In this document: piece by piece, positions 33,419-46,040 of the stretch
Layout of the letters: every line of letters starts with the position of its first letter
Numbering within the stretch: position 1 is the first letter of the stretch
Origin: Kappaphycus alvarezii
Lineage: Eukaryota > Rhodophyta > Florideophyceae > Gigartinales > Solieriaceae
Assembly: GCA_002205965.3 (NCBI GenBank)
Contig: NADL03000060.1
Coordinates: 62,001 to 126,000 of the forward strand
DNA: 64,000 nucleotides
Reading direction: 5' to 3'
Made by a program: the position numbers and the translations under genes
Notes under the pieces: model-generated
What the model was told of the DNA's origin: nothing
Database searches by the model: none
Seen by the model: only the letters and a program-made list of their open reading frames with translations

Positions 33419-33427
33419 ATATTGATG

Positions 33428-34480
33428 GAACTAGCGACCATTTTGCTATGATAAAAAAGGATTTTCTCAGCTATCTAGTTATTTCATCATTCTAATCAGA
33501 GATACGTTATACGTCTGTGATCTCAAGCCTTCATGGAACTCTGTCGAAATATCCCCCTTACAATCAAGTTAAGGCCATTATTGACGTATTACATAAGCAC
33601 TTTTATGGTCATGCAAATGTTGCTGAAATGAAATTATTACATGACGGAAATGGCTTTTGGAGTGATGCATGGTCTAACTAAGTTTCGAGATCGAGAGCTG
33701 TGCCTCATGTCGAGCCACTTACGCGGCGCAGCCGAGCCGTAAGGTATCAATATCGTCTCCGTCCAGAGCGTTTAACGAATTTTTATCGATTGGTCATATC
33801 TACCTTGAATCGGTGTGCTTATTCCATGAAATGAACACAGAGACACGTTTTCTGCTGCATTTATCGCGCATTCTACCTCACTGGGGGAAGCAGTGCTTGC
33901 ATTTGAAGCTTGCTGGATCTCCTTTTTCTGGCTTTCCGGTTCTGTGCAAGGCGATAGTGCGTTCCCCAAAGGTGCTTTCAGTAATTTTCTAGATGAAAGT
34001 GACATTTGATTAAGTTTAGTACGTCCACGCCGTCACAGCAAGAACACCATAGATAGCAAGCATGGTGTGATTTAAAGCATTTTTCTAAAGCTATGCACTC
34101 ATGATGACAGCTATACTGACTTTAAGCGCTTCGCTCTATATCTACATCGAATGATCTGCTCGGAAACGATGTGATGTCGTCCTTTGAACTGCAAAAACCT
34201 ATACCAAGCCTCTGTCTAATAGCTCAGTTTGCTCTACTCGTGGCTACGTTAAACTCGTCCACAACTAGCTAAATGCAAAGCGCAAACTGGAACTTACTTT
34301 GAAATCATATTCTACTTCTTAGCCTCATGAAAGAGTCCGTGACAAGATTGAAATATATTCTAACAAAAGAAAGGGCGATATTCTACCCCCAAAATTGTAT
34401 TATCTCTTGACCTACAAGCTCGAATTGTGCTCCGTCCTGCTAAAAGGAGTACAATTGCCACGGTAGCATTTGTATACATA
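33428..34480 (+). pseudogene. copia-2 integrase region
   Basis: The frame continues from 22945 across A1. The zinc site HKHFYGHANVAEMKLLL matches HKHVCGHSNYDDIKLLL of copia-1. Later parts (for example RSRAVPHVEPLTR, FNEFLSIGH at about 33773, and YIEMICSETM-like debris near 34150) are spread over several frames, and I could not find all DDE residues. The region ends where acidic-protein copy 2 begins. Confidence 0.6.
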
Positions 34481-34506
34481 AGTCTTGCTCTACCTTAAGA
34501 CATTCG

Positions 34507-35780
34507 CGAGCATTGTGATAGGGGTAAATCGTCGAGAGAAGAGATATTCAGAACCAACTACCCCAAGAAGGAGGTGTTGCAAGCGACAAAAGTGCTACCG
34601 TGGTATAGTTGAACGAACAAGAAGGATTATATATGAAAGAGAGTTGAGAGGGCTACAAGCAAGTATGAAAAGGGGCAGGGTCTACCGCTGATGCTCTGGG
34701 AGCAGCGTAGGAAAAAGGGTTCTTGGGTCTGAAGTTGACTCTCAACTCCCTACTGCTCAGGACTTGGCTTGAAGTTGTCTGCCAACTTGCTTGACCTCTC
34801 CGGAAGCAGTTTACTCAGCTTATATATACTTTTGGCTATCCCTAAAGTCCGAAAAAAACTACAGAAGGTACCAGGAAATGCATACAAACAATTTGTGTGG
34901 ATGATATACTCTAAACAAAAGATACTTAAGAAACTAACAATCAATGAGGTCCTCTTATTTCCCATTCCCTAAATCAGATCCAAACAACTCCTCTCTAAAA
35001 TATCCATTCTGTCCAAGCAGTTCCCACAAATATCTGCGAACGGCTCATAGCTCTCTATTCCCTCCTGGGAGATATCTAAACTACTAAAGATATCTCCATC
35101 CGGTTCCAGCGTCGGCACCACTTGTTCCATACTCTCCAGTCCAGGCCCCACCAGTCTAACACTTTCCATGCCCTCTGATCCCTCATCCACCTCGTCCTCG
35201 TCCTCTTCCTTATCATCCTCCTCTTCTTCCTCTTCCTCCTTTTCCTCCTCTTCCTCTCCATCCTTCTCCGAGTCTCGTGCACTAGCTCAGGGGCTAACCA
35301 TTCCTCAAAGGACTCCCCGCTCTCCTCAAAGACTTTCTCAGTTTCATCCTCACTTACCTCCCTCGCCTCTTCTTCTATGAAGAGGTGCCGAAGGAACTCG
35401 ATGATTTTCTTCTTAGTTTGCCGCCGGATGTAGTCGTCGGCATCGGTTGGCCCGTAGGCGGCTAACGGAGGCCATTGATGGGACGGGAAGGGCGGTTTTT
35501 GGAGATAGGGACAGAGGGGCGATTTGACCTCATATTTCTGGAAAAGGGGTGAGCGGGGTTGCGGGTGTTGACAGAAAGGGTAATCAGCTTATCAAATTGT
35601 TGGTGGTAGGAGTGATGCTTCAGCGACAATGCTATAGCACTTTAAATAGGGGCATGTCTTTGGTAATCATCATGTTCTTGGTCAAAAAAAAGGCGATACT
35701 GCTCCCTTGGATTTGCATGAATTCGGGGGCATCATAAAAATCTACATGATAAAATATCGGAACTGAATTTGGGAGGCGAA
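34507..35780 (-). mobile_element. acidic-protein element, copy 2 (inverted)
   Basis: It repeats the organisation of copy 1 on the opposite strand: a TATA-like CTATTTAAA at 35641-35652, ORF 35533-34969, the hairpin region AAGTTGTCTGCCAACTT near 34760 and the common end ATTTACCCCTATCA near 34508. It interrupts copia-2 between integrase and RT. The 5' edge is approximate. Confidence 0.7.
34969..35533 (-). pseudogene. acidic-protein ORF, copy 2
   Basis: Starts MRSNRPSVPISKNRPSRP. A one-base shift lies near 35465. Then AAYGPTDADDYIRRQTKKK, IIEFLRHLFIEEEA, SGESFEEWLAPELVHE, a DE-rich run in a shifted frame, EGMESVRLVGPGLESMEQVV, PTLEPDGDIFSSLDIS, EGIESYEPFADICGNCL and DRMDILERSCLDLI to the stop. 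Here the codon that is TAA in copies 1 and 3 is GAG (Glu), so this copy shows the ancestral product of about 190 residues most clearly. Function unknown. Confidence 0.65.
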
Positions 35781-35799
35781 GTTACCACGAATTGAAAGG

Positions 35800-36540
35800 C
35801 GTCTCTTTGAAGGGGGAGGACCAAATATTCAAACATAAAATAGAAAATGGAGTTGTACAGTGAATTTGGATTCATAAAGGAAAAAGATATTCAGAATTTG
35901 TTTTGGGAAGACAAAGGTAGGACGACTGGTCAAGGACGGAGTTCAAGATGCGAAGAGGACCTTTTTCGTTCCGACACATTGTACAGGCCGGTATTGATGC
36001 CGTTGATTACACCATTTATGATACAGCGCAATCCGTTTCGATAGAGAAAATGAAACAAACCCTAATGGCATCAAACGCCCCGCCACTGTACATGAAACTC
36101 ATGAAGATGCTAATTTCTTAGACTATCATTGTACTTCATCTACAAAAAAGAATCCTGACGTGTCTACATTAAATTGCGGTAATCAGTTAATGTTTTATTG
36201 GCCAATCGATAAGTTGCACTATGCCGTAACAGTTAAGAGGCTCCACCGTGACGGCCATGTTACTATCTTATATTATGACAGAGTAAAAGCACGTCTCAAT
36301 CTGAGCAACGAGAGATAGAAATATGAAAGCCCTACTGTACACAATTACATCATCTTTGTCTATTTCATATACTAATATCGAAAATGAGCCACTCGTACTA
36401 CAAAAAATGTTTAAACATTTCGGAAACAAAGCATTTATAAGACAACAAGCGCAAGGATTCGAACATTTCCCAATTGTTAAATCATACTCCATCGAGTAGG
36501 AGAAATTTCTAAAAACGGTTCTTCCTGTCCGTTACAGTGA
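35800..36540 (+). pseudogene. copia-2 region between integrase and RT, with a Tudor-like module
   Basis: Mostly frame-shifted linker. At 36186-36330 the frame reads LMFYWPIDKLHYAVTVKRLH, then DGHVTILYYD, which fits a small beta-barrel pattern (F-W-P, then Y...V, then D-G...V.Y.D) found between integrase and RT in some copia elements of protists and fungi. Copia-1 lacks an obvious counterpart. The role is inferred to be chromatin or protein binding. Confidence 0.45.
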
Positions 36541-37590
36541 CGTACCTCGCTGTGCAAATGTACAGTCATGTTCTTTACAAAGCCAAGCAGAACAATCGTT
36601 TTTTTCGCTTCAGCTAAAGGCAGGGATCGCACCTCATGGGTACGAAAATGACCTTAAGAATGTATCAGCATCTGATTGTACAACATGTCCACCACCTGGA
36701 CTCCGAATTGTCGAATATATTTCCTCTTTATTTGGATGGACAGTGTACAGGGCTGATGTCAAAGCAGATTTCTTACAGACTGCTCTGCTGACCGTGATGT
36801 GTATGTGAAGCCTCCAAAAAGGAGCCGTACAAGGCCTTCACATGTGTGGCTACTGGTGACTACCTCCTGTGATCTAGTCAACACCAATGCAAAGTGGCAA
36901 GTACAGTCAGGCAATAACTTTAAAAGTATTGGCTCTGTACAATGCCAAAAAGTGTCTCATGTGTTTTATAAGCACAAAAATGGAACGGTTGTGCTAATTG
37001 TAGCCAAAAGTATCGATAAAATCAAGGCAGCAGGCAGTAAGGATGAAGCTAAAATATTCATCGAAATTTTTTATGATTCATTCAATCCTGGCAGCATCTC
37101 ATGCTGACGTGGTCAGCTACGATTCTTTTGCACTAATATAATGCAAGATTATGAAACAGTTGTATCAATTGATGCCAATGAAAAAGCTCAAATCATTAAC
37201 AAAATACGTGTCGAGCCGCAATAGTCGAAAGGAATTTGGCGAGATGCTTAATAACATTGAGAAAACATACTTCGCTTCAACTAACAGCTCACTTGGCTAG
37301 GTAGGGCATGAAATATCGCCATTCTGCTCACTTTATGAATCTAATGTACAGCATAAGGCTCTCAAAACTCAAGTCTGTCACCTCGTTGAGAAGCAAAACG
37401 TTTCAAAAACGCTTAAAAAGTTAAGTGCCGTATTCGAGTACCCACAATCACCTGATTCCACTGAGTTTGAACTATCAATTTTGGTTTTTACCAATACTTC
37501 CAAACGAGATGAGATAGCAAAGCTCCTTTTTTTCATTAGCAGGGTTATTAAACAAGTTCAAATCGTTGTACAGGCCATTTTAGATTAAAT
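36541..37590 (+). pseudogene. copia-2 reverse transcriptase and RNase H-side segment
   Basis: RT pieces over several frames: GIAPHGYENDLKNVSASDC, PPGLRIVEYISSLFGWTVYR, ADVKADFLQT (motif A, Asp kept), MYVKPPKRSR, LVTTSCDLVNTNAKWQVQS and VVLIVAKSIDKIKAAG, where the V-D-D box has become I-D-K. The segment after 37260 matches the copia-1 connection region. Similarity ends near 37590, inside RNase H. Confidence 0.7.
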
Positions 37591-40500
37591 ACTGGTAAGT
37601 CCGTTTTCTTAGTTACAATAATTGCCTATACTTACATACTACATACCAGAAAGATAACGGTTATGATATAATTGCCTGTTTAGTCCGCAAATGTAACAGT
37701 TGGTGTCTAATCTTACCCAGGATGTCATTCTACGAAAGCCTAGCAAATCAACTGTTCACATTTTATCTGCATTGAGACGAGACTATTGGAATTTTATACA
37801 TAACAGAACTATATTTGTTTCAGGTAAAGTTTTAGCTATAATTTCAATATTACTTTAATCTTTATATATTTTAGACGCTTCCCAAATTCGTTTCGGGAGT
37901 ATCGCGGTTAATTTTGTTTCAATCCTTGAAGAAAGTAAAGAATTGCTTATTCATTCTGGATTCAACTTTATGAGAAACATAATGGCCGTTGTATTAGTTA
38001 ATCGAAAGAGGAAAGTCACGGAAATCTTCATTTGATCTTCATTTGATCTTTTGAGTTGCAAAAGTCCTACGTTCGCAAATTTCCGAATCTATGTGGCTAT
38101 AATATCTAGAGAAACTATTATGTTTAATTTTGAAGTCAACTCTAACCCTTGATTTGATTGTCGTGACTTTTAAGGGTGAAAAGTATATGGAGATGAACTT
38201 TTGCAGACATATGACCGAGAAAAAGATTAATATAGCATGTATGATACGATATTCACTGGCCTTTACTATCGTTCTACCTCAAGAACTGCAAGTTCATATT
38301 TGGCTATTCTTGAGCTGTTATAAAAGGAAACTGAATCGCTCCAGAAGTCGATTGCAAATATTATGAGAAAAAAGAAGACAATTAGCATCATTATGGTAAT
38401 TTTTTGCATTAATTAACCATTTATTCAAGTATAATCTTCTTTCTGACAATTTTTTTTTAATTAATAATAAATTTCTCCTGTAAGAGCAGTAAGCATTATC
38501 AAGGCAGTATATGTTGTCATCCAGCTTTATTTCGTCCCTGTAGCGAGTCAGTTTGTTGCAAAAGATAAAGGATGAAATTTGCATTAAATATTTGGAGAAT
38601 ATTTTGAAGTCTATTTGGCGACTGCCTACTTTAATTGCAGCAATAACAAGTCACCACAGCAGTTGACTTCAAGAGGACATCTTTATATTTCAAGAGACTT
38701 TCGAATAATTTTCTTATCTATTTTAAAAATTTACTATGCTTTAATATATACATGATACCTTCTAATGGAGTGCAATATAGTATGTACTCTACCATCTTGG
38801 TTTACCTTTTTTCTGATACAGCACCTGCATAATAGTAATAGTAGGTAGATTAGAATTCTCCAAAGATGAATACTTTTGAGTGACAAGGTCAAGAATTGTG
38901 ATGCTGCTGGTAGCAGTCTTGAAATTTGAATATAATATATTCAAATTTTATAAAAAGTTGGTAGGGTTAGCACTCACAAACGATCGAGTTCTATTACTTC
39001 TAAAAAGAAACTTTATCTTTTTCCTTTGAAAAGAAATGATACCACGCTCATTGTATGCAGAAATTTCCAAAACATGCACTATATTGTGCTTCCATTTATT
39101 TCTATTCTTGAATTTTTAATTTCAGGTAGCGCCACAGAAGAAAAGTTTACCTCCTAATTTTCAAATTTTAATGAAACCTGCTTTTCTCTAGTTGAAATTT
39201 CTAAACAGCTTTCATAATGATATATCCATACTTACTAGATACGTTCCATCGTTTTACTAAATTATCAGATCTATCTCTCGTATAACCAAAACCTATTTGT
39301 TACAATCTCTATTAATATTTTTCTTTTGCGACTCTTAAAGATATGGACCAAATCTGTTAGTTAATAAGAATATGATTACGAAACATCGAGCCATTATAAT
39401 TTCTACTGGTGAACGATGGAAGAATATTGCTAATGGCGACTAAAATATTAGATAAAACCCCACTATTGATTTCAAATTCGACGCCGCTGCTTCTCGCGCC
39501 TTAAGCGAGTGATAATTATAAATAATATTCCTGTCATTTCCATAAGTAGAGATTCCACTAAGAATATTGACCTTTACGGTTTTTGTAAACTCGATGAGTA
39601 TCACAAAACTCATTATGACAAATTTTCTTAGTCGAAAATGCTCTGAAAATCGCTCTAAAAAATAAAATATTTTAACGAGAACATTGCAACATAAAATGGA
39701 AAATAAGTAAAAATAAGTATTTGAATTCTCATTTCTTTTAAATAGCATCAATAATCGTGTTCATCTATACAAAAAGCAAAATCGAAAAACATTTTCGAAA
39801 GTAAACATAGGACCCGCATGAAATTGGACCTAGTACTTTTATAAATATAAGACATTAGACAGATAATTGCAAACTACTTACGTATCTTGAGATGTAAATA
39901 CCGTAACTTATAACATAAATGTGTACAAGGCTACCCAATTTGTCAAAAGAAGTGAGCTGGACTTTCTACCAGAGGCCATCGAAAAAGAAAAGGAAAAAAA
40001 GCATAAAATGTTCTTTTGATGAGAATTAAAAGGGTGATTGGCTTTTTTCTAGTGTTCAAGACTCTTGCAATAGATTTTACCCAAACTTGAGATGAGCTTC
40101 GACTACTTTTGATATCTGAAAAAGAAATTTACAGTTTTTAGTTTTTCTGAAGGCCTGTTTCCAAACCTACTAGCCCCTGCAATATCGACTCATCAGGCAC
40201 GTTTGCTCCATCAGCTATAACTGATAACGTATTAACGGCCTGAGTTAACGTGAAAGGTACCAATATTTCAGAAACCTCGCCTGTTTTAGGATCATTGACT
40301 GACATACAGCTAGCATAAGCCAAAGTAAATGATACTCTACGAACAGTTATTTCACATTCGTATTTAGTTCTGAAATTTACCTGGCTAGGGTTCGCACAGT
40401 ATTTCGCAACACAACGATGATATTCAGTAAGTTTTACACAACTTTAGGACACACTTTGAACATGTTCCTCGAACATTCTTGTTCAGGACCTCTAATACTC

Positions 40501-43500
40501 CACCGAAAAAAATACGCTGGATGAGACTTTGAAGGGGGAAAAGTTACAAAAAGAGATTTAATTTGCTGAGAATTAATTCATATGATTTATTACAAGTGAA
40601 ACAATGGCTAAGAATGATTTTTGACAACATAAAATATGCCAATGATGAATCCGAGAACACTCTGAGTGCAGTAGTATTATACATTTTGAGATTTTCACAC
40701 AAATGACTGCAAGTAAGAAGTAAAATCTTGCTTTCTCGCTTTTGATAAGCGCGTTTGCCTTCGGATTTGGTGCGAATCAAGCACTGTTCCTTGTAGTGGA
40801 GGTAAAGTAACGCAATCAAATCAGAGCTAAATAAGATAAAGAAAACATACGTGTGGATGCTAATATCAATATGTACAAGAAAATCACAAAAAGCGTATCA
40901 GTTTTAATCTTAATCTGTGGAAATTGGAGATACAAAGAGACTAGTCTGAAGATGAGCACCCGAATCAAATCAAAGGATTGCAAATGCAGGAAGGTATAGT
41001 TCCATGAAGAAATCCTACGTATCAATTTTTATTTACGTGAACATCAACATCAATACATTGGAGATACTTATCGAGCTACACAAGACAGTTCCATGATATG
41101 CAGGTTTCCAATTTCTATAGTTCAGTAACTAAAGTTTTATTTTATCTTTCCGACCCTCTTACAATCTGTTAAGTCACTTCCCAGCTAAATTTAGATAATG
41201 GCATATAAATATGCCTGAAAATTTTGATTCAAAGTGTTTGAATAAATAGTTTTGACTTATAGTAAGTCTGTCCACATATCTGCACAAGTTTTGAAATGGA
41301 AAGTACCTCAACAACAAATTTGACCTTCATAAGAAGTGAGCCATTTTTATCTATTAATGTGATCAGTTCAAATTGATATGAAGTCTAAATTTAAATTCTT
41401 TACAATAAAATCAATGCAATACAACATAAATATTCAATTCATTCCAATAGGTATCTTCTGCATCAATTTATTTCCTAATGGATCATGAGGTAAACGAATT
41501 ATGTTAAACTTTTTGAGTAGCCAATCGAAAAATATACTCATAGAGCATATTGTTTTTTCCAAACATGATGGATTTTGAATGCCAGAGTATGTTCATTTCT
41601 TTGTTGATTCCGTTTAGTATTCATGTAGCAATTCAAATGGAGGATCTTAGTATCTCCCATGACTATGTTCGCCTACAGATGTCCGCGTATTTTTAAAGGT
41701 TTCTGAAATGTTACATTACGTCATCTATTGAACTCATATCTGCAAATTTAGGATGCTGTACCATATAGAATTAATTCTATCTGATATCTCAGGTAATGAA
41801 TGTTTTAAACACAGGAAGAAATGTGCAACATGCATAGAATTTCCAAAATTTGTCCTTATTGCAAGTTTTTAGTGCTGAAATAAGTAAATTAAAATGTTCT
41901 ACCTTGAAACCCTTTCTTCTCTTTTGAAAAAATTTGTTTAAAATCTTGATAATACTTTAGAAACATAAGAAATATTCAGATGGAGACAAATTACACGTAT
42001 AAAGTTTTTATCATAGATCAACCGCCAGCATGATGTTAGTTGCAATCAGCCTATGATGTTTGCGAGTCATATTTAACGGAACTATATACTTTTCAAACGG
42101 ATTTCCATACTATTATTTATCTGCAGCCATATGTCTGTACATTTTCGACACATATTATTCAATAGGAGTTTTCTTAATTACGTATTTTCTAAACATATAT
42201 AGTTAAGAAAACTACGACCTTGACTGCGCAGAACCAGAGCAAAAAAGATGAATACAAGTCTATGTATGAATTCATATAGAACCATTTTAGATATATGTGT
42301 TTAGAACATAAGCGGAAAGAATATTTCTTCTGGAAGTTTCCGGTTGTATTGGGCAAACTGCTAATATTGTCCTCCTTAAAAATCTTTTAGACTGGACGGT
42401 ACATGGAAGAAAGAGAGAAGAAAGATGAAGTTTACATAAATGATAATGTGAAGAGTATGCATTTGTTGTTATCTGGATATAAACATCTTCGGGGCGTACG
42501 ATTATCTGACTCAGAGGAAACTTTTAAGTACAAATTACCTACCCTTTTGATTTCAGAATACTTTTTTATCCATCCTCATTTATTTCAAGGTTTTATTATC
42601 ATTAGGTTCAGGGTGCGTAGCTCATACTGATGATTTTTGAAGAAATTTTCCTAAAATCTAGCTCTAAACCATTTGAGGGTGCCTAAACTTCCATCATTTC
42701 TCTTCTCTGGGTTGCATAATTTTTTCAACCTTCTTGAAACTTTGAAACAAAAAAGATACAATTTTCCTAGAATTATGTCCTTCTTGTTTAAATACGCGAG
42801 AGACGCATAATTGGAGGTAATAATAATTAGTGAGACAATAAGTTTTGCATTAAAATCTCAGATTGTAATCTTTCTGCACAGAGTTCGATAAATACGTATA
42901 ATTACCAATTCTGGGCACGAACAAATAAAAACCAAAACTTTCATTGTATTGAGTGTGATTTTTGGCAAGCATCTAACATCCTCTATTTAATTAGTAGCTT
43001 GCAGCTGAAAATCCAAAGAGCATTTTCAAATGTTCCTTATTTCTTTGAATTATCCATTCTAGAGTTACACCAACAATAATTGGAGAGACAACATTTTTTT
43101 CTTTGAAAATTATTTTTCCGGGATACTATATTCATATAGCTTCACTCACGCACTTATAAATCTTCGTGAAAATTATTTCTTTCCCAATGATCCCTAATTT
43201 AATTACTTTGTACTTAAACTGTTTCTGATAGATATTATAGCTGGTAACGGAAAGTTGAAGGTGAAGAACAGTTATTTGCACGGGAAATTCGCTAGCTCTG
43301 GCCGCGGTTTTGCTTGGGGGTTCGGCAAAAAGTGATCAATATACCAAGCCAGGCTCAAAGCTACAGTCAATGTCAACTCCAATAATATTCTTTCCAGCAA
43401 CGAAAAAAAGCTCACTACACAAAATCATCGCATAAAATCATCATACTCGCATTAATTATTTCTACACATCACAATATTCCTTCACGTTACCGCAATTTAA

Positions 43501-43570
43501 ATGAGCCAGTTCATCCCTATTCATACTACAGCTGCATGTACTTGTAAACCCCATGACATTCCCTGTACTA
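37591..43570. other. 6-kb AT-rich stretch without supported genes
   Basis: Very AT-rich. No ORF above about 105 codons and no domain or repeat shared with other parts of the window. Occasional pyrimidine-AG and GT motifs do not add up to a gene model. It may hold decayed transposons beyond recognition, or intergenic or intronic DNA. Confidence 0.55.
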
Positions 43571-44190
43571 TTCATGATATTACTTCTCTGTACCATATGT
43601 TACTAGGGTATGCCTGACCCTCTTGCAAACACTGCACCTTCTCTTAAGTGGGCACCTACATATTCCAGCTTTATTGATATGGGTGATAAATCTTGTATGC
43701 AATACAGAGCATATGGAAACTTGCAGTAGCCAGTCAGAAGCCCGTTTTAGGTTGCGTTCACAAAGGCTCCCATATGCGCTTCTCCAGCACCACCCTCCAA
43801 ACACCTCTTACACCGCGAAACATTTGGTTTCCAGTGACAGAATCAGATCAATATCCGATATTTTCAATGACTTGCTGTTGGTGATAATATCGGACACATT
43901 GATGTTCACATTTAAGAAGAACTGCTCCAAATAAATATCTTTCATAGATGCCATCGAGATCTCTGGAGTTTTTGCGCCTTCGAATAGGAGTACAACGTTT
44001 TCAAAATGTCTAACCATGTTGCAAAGTATCTAAATGGATTAGAATATTCTTTCATCATTGAGATGATATTGTTTCGCAAGCATTCACAGTGCTACGATTG
44101 ACGTTACTGAACAAAGTAGAGGAGTATCTCTGAAATAATACTAATTTCTCTAATAAAAAAATTTACAGAAGCAGACTTTACCATCTCGGT
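43571..44190. other. unclassified coding-like debris
   Basis: Overlapping ORFs on both strands (43580-43804 -, 43808-44017 -, 43623-43934 +). The minus-strand frames together read through with few stops, which suggests an old coding segment, but I could not assign a family. Confidence 0.3.
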
Positions 44191-44204
44191 TGAAGACTAG
44201 AGAG

Positions 44205-44350
44205 CCGATTAAAGATTTTTAGTTCGAAGTTGACTCCTAACTTATTGATTTTCGCTTAAAGAAAGCAATTTTTCTAGCTTATTTAGATTTTTTTGGAACT
44301 GGAATCTACATAAAAATCTGAAATGTACCAGAAAGTGTAGGAAACGACCT
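44205..44350 (-). repeat. remnant of an acidic-protein element 3' region (possible copy 5)
   Basis: Plus-strand strings GAAGTTGACTC, AGCAA..TTCTAGCTTATTTAG and GTACCAG follow the same order as in copies 2 and 4 (GAAGTTGACTC, AGCAGTTTACTCAGCTTATATA, GTACCAG), with a deletion of the hairpin. No coding part remains. Confidence 0.4.
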
Positions 44351-46040
44351 CATGAGGACGCAAATGATTTGACGAAGTAAACGTGACAGAAACTGGGAAA
44401 ATCCACTCCTCAAAACTTTGCCCTTTATATCACGCCTTACTACTTCTCTCAAAACATCAAGTGTACCCTTGAAGTCTCTATACATACCTGTGAGCTGTTC
44501 ATGAATTATAACTCCTTTCGTGAAATATACCTAGTTCACCTAATGAAGTTTCATCCTGCTCAATTGGTTGAGAACGTCTTTTCAATCGAATTCCTTCCCC
44601 TCTAGTATGGTTCGGTTCGAACTGCCTTTCTTCACCTCCAGACTCTACAATCTACTTTTCTCCACCATTATCTTTTCCCGTCCTTTTTTCATTCTTCGGT
44701 CTCATAAAGAAGTTACAGGGGAATCAAATCGTGCTATTAATCCAAATTCTTACCATCTCATTGTTTTGTATCAATCCCTACTCCCTTTGTAATTCGATCT
44801 TTACCAGATACCGAGAGAAGAGCTTTGTCAGGCACTTTCTTGTTTCACAGCGGTGACAGTCCTCTACTTCGGTTATACGCCAGAGGATTAGTGGGAATAA
44901 TATGATAGTACGAAGATGGCAAGATTTGGAAATGGGGTCGGAAGCGCAGAAAAAATGAAATAGGCTGTAACAGGGAAAAAATTATCGGATTTTTGTTGGC
45001 GGACGGCCGATAAGATTCCAAAAGCACCTTTATATCGACAGCCTTGCGGGATATCAAAATAGAAGGAAATCGCTTTTGCGGTGGGCAGCAGTCGCAGTAA
45101 ATTTTAAAGGGATGATTTTTTGAGAAAATCCTGTGTTGAAATCTTGATAATAAACAAAAAAAATATGCAGGGGCAAAGAAGGTGAAATAAATCGAGAAAG
45201 AATAAACAATTAATGGCAAGTAAGAAGTCAATTGTACATAAAAGTGAAAAAGAAACAGTATGAAATAACGGAACTTCCATAGTGTAAAAAAGGAAATTAT
45301 AGTGTCCAAATTACAAGCAAATGTACTCATATAAACACAAAAAATTGCTCGAAAATATTTATACATTTTTAATAATATTACACAATAATGTTCTTAATCC
45401 CTGAATCCCAACATATTCCGACTATAAAAGAAGTAATTTCATCCTCATCCACAACGACCGTTGTGGTCTAACTGTACTTAGGTAAAAATGTGAAAATAAA
45501 TCGTAGTCCGACTCGCTCCGCTCCACGAGGTGTCAAAAATTTCGTCCAGGAAGGTCGAAATTCCTGCGACAGCGGCTACATCAGTTTGGGGTAACGTGTC
45601 TACTAGAACATTAGCAGGGTTTAATTCAATGATCACTCATAAAGGGAAATAATTCCACCGGTACGTATATTAATTCAGGAAGTCGAACAGCAAGAGTTAG
45701 AAATGTAGGTGGCTATAGTCAACGACTCAAAAGTTTTCATTTTCTCAGTTAGTCTACAAGGAATATAAGCGTGGACAAGTACAAAGTACTACAGAGTGGT
45801 ATAGGCATCACCTAATTAAGACAGAAGTGGAAATCGCGTAAGTTATTTTTGAAAACAGTTACGTCCTGTCTCTGAATGGCACATCCAAATCTATCTGCTC
45901 AGTTGCAGGCACTCAGAGCAAAGAAATTTAGACTTCTTCTTAGAACTACAATTTTCGTATCTGCTTTGAAACGCTGCTTTCGTTGAGTCCCAATTGGCTC
46001 CTTTGCGCCTTTTTACTTTAGGCATCAGGTGGATTCCTTT
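44351..46040. other. AT-rich stretch, no supported gene
   Basis: The 173-codon minus-strand ORF at 44845-45366 is rich in Phe, Ser and Tyr, as expected from translating AT-rich DNA, and has no recognisable domain. Nothing else is supported. Confidence 0.5.

Larger units (their letters stand above)
19457..37590 (+). mobile_element. copia-2, an old Ty1/copia retrotransposon split by insertions
   Basis: Pieces of one copia polyprotein lie in order on the plus strand: gag from the ATG at 19697, more gag at 21851-22350, protease region 22351-22945, integrase region 33428-34480, the post-integrase module near 36180, RT 36540-37110 and an RNase H-side segment to 37590. They align with copia-1 in the same order. 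The gaps are filled by a Harbinger element, the type A element A1 and acidic-protein copy 2. Taking A1 out with one duplication copy puts the flanking codons in one frame. The reading frames are heavily degraded and no LTR pair is recognisable. 19457-19696 may be the 5' LTR end and leader. Confidence 0.75.

Noticed and set aside
40138..40323. 61-codon minus-strand ORF with a plausible soluble-protein composition
   Set aside because: Too short, no flanking coding continuation visible and no splice sites convincing enough for an exon call.
44845..45366. 173-codon minus-strand ORF with hydrophobic runs that look like membrane segments
   Set aside because: The Phe/Tyr/Ser/Ile-rich composition is what AT-rich DNA gives when translated. 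No domain, promoter or homologous copy supports it.
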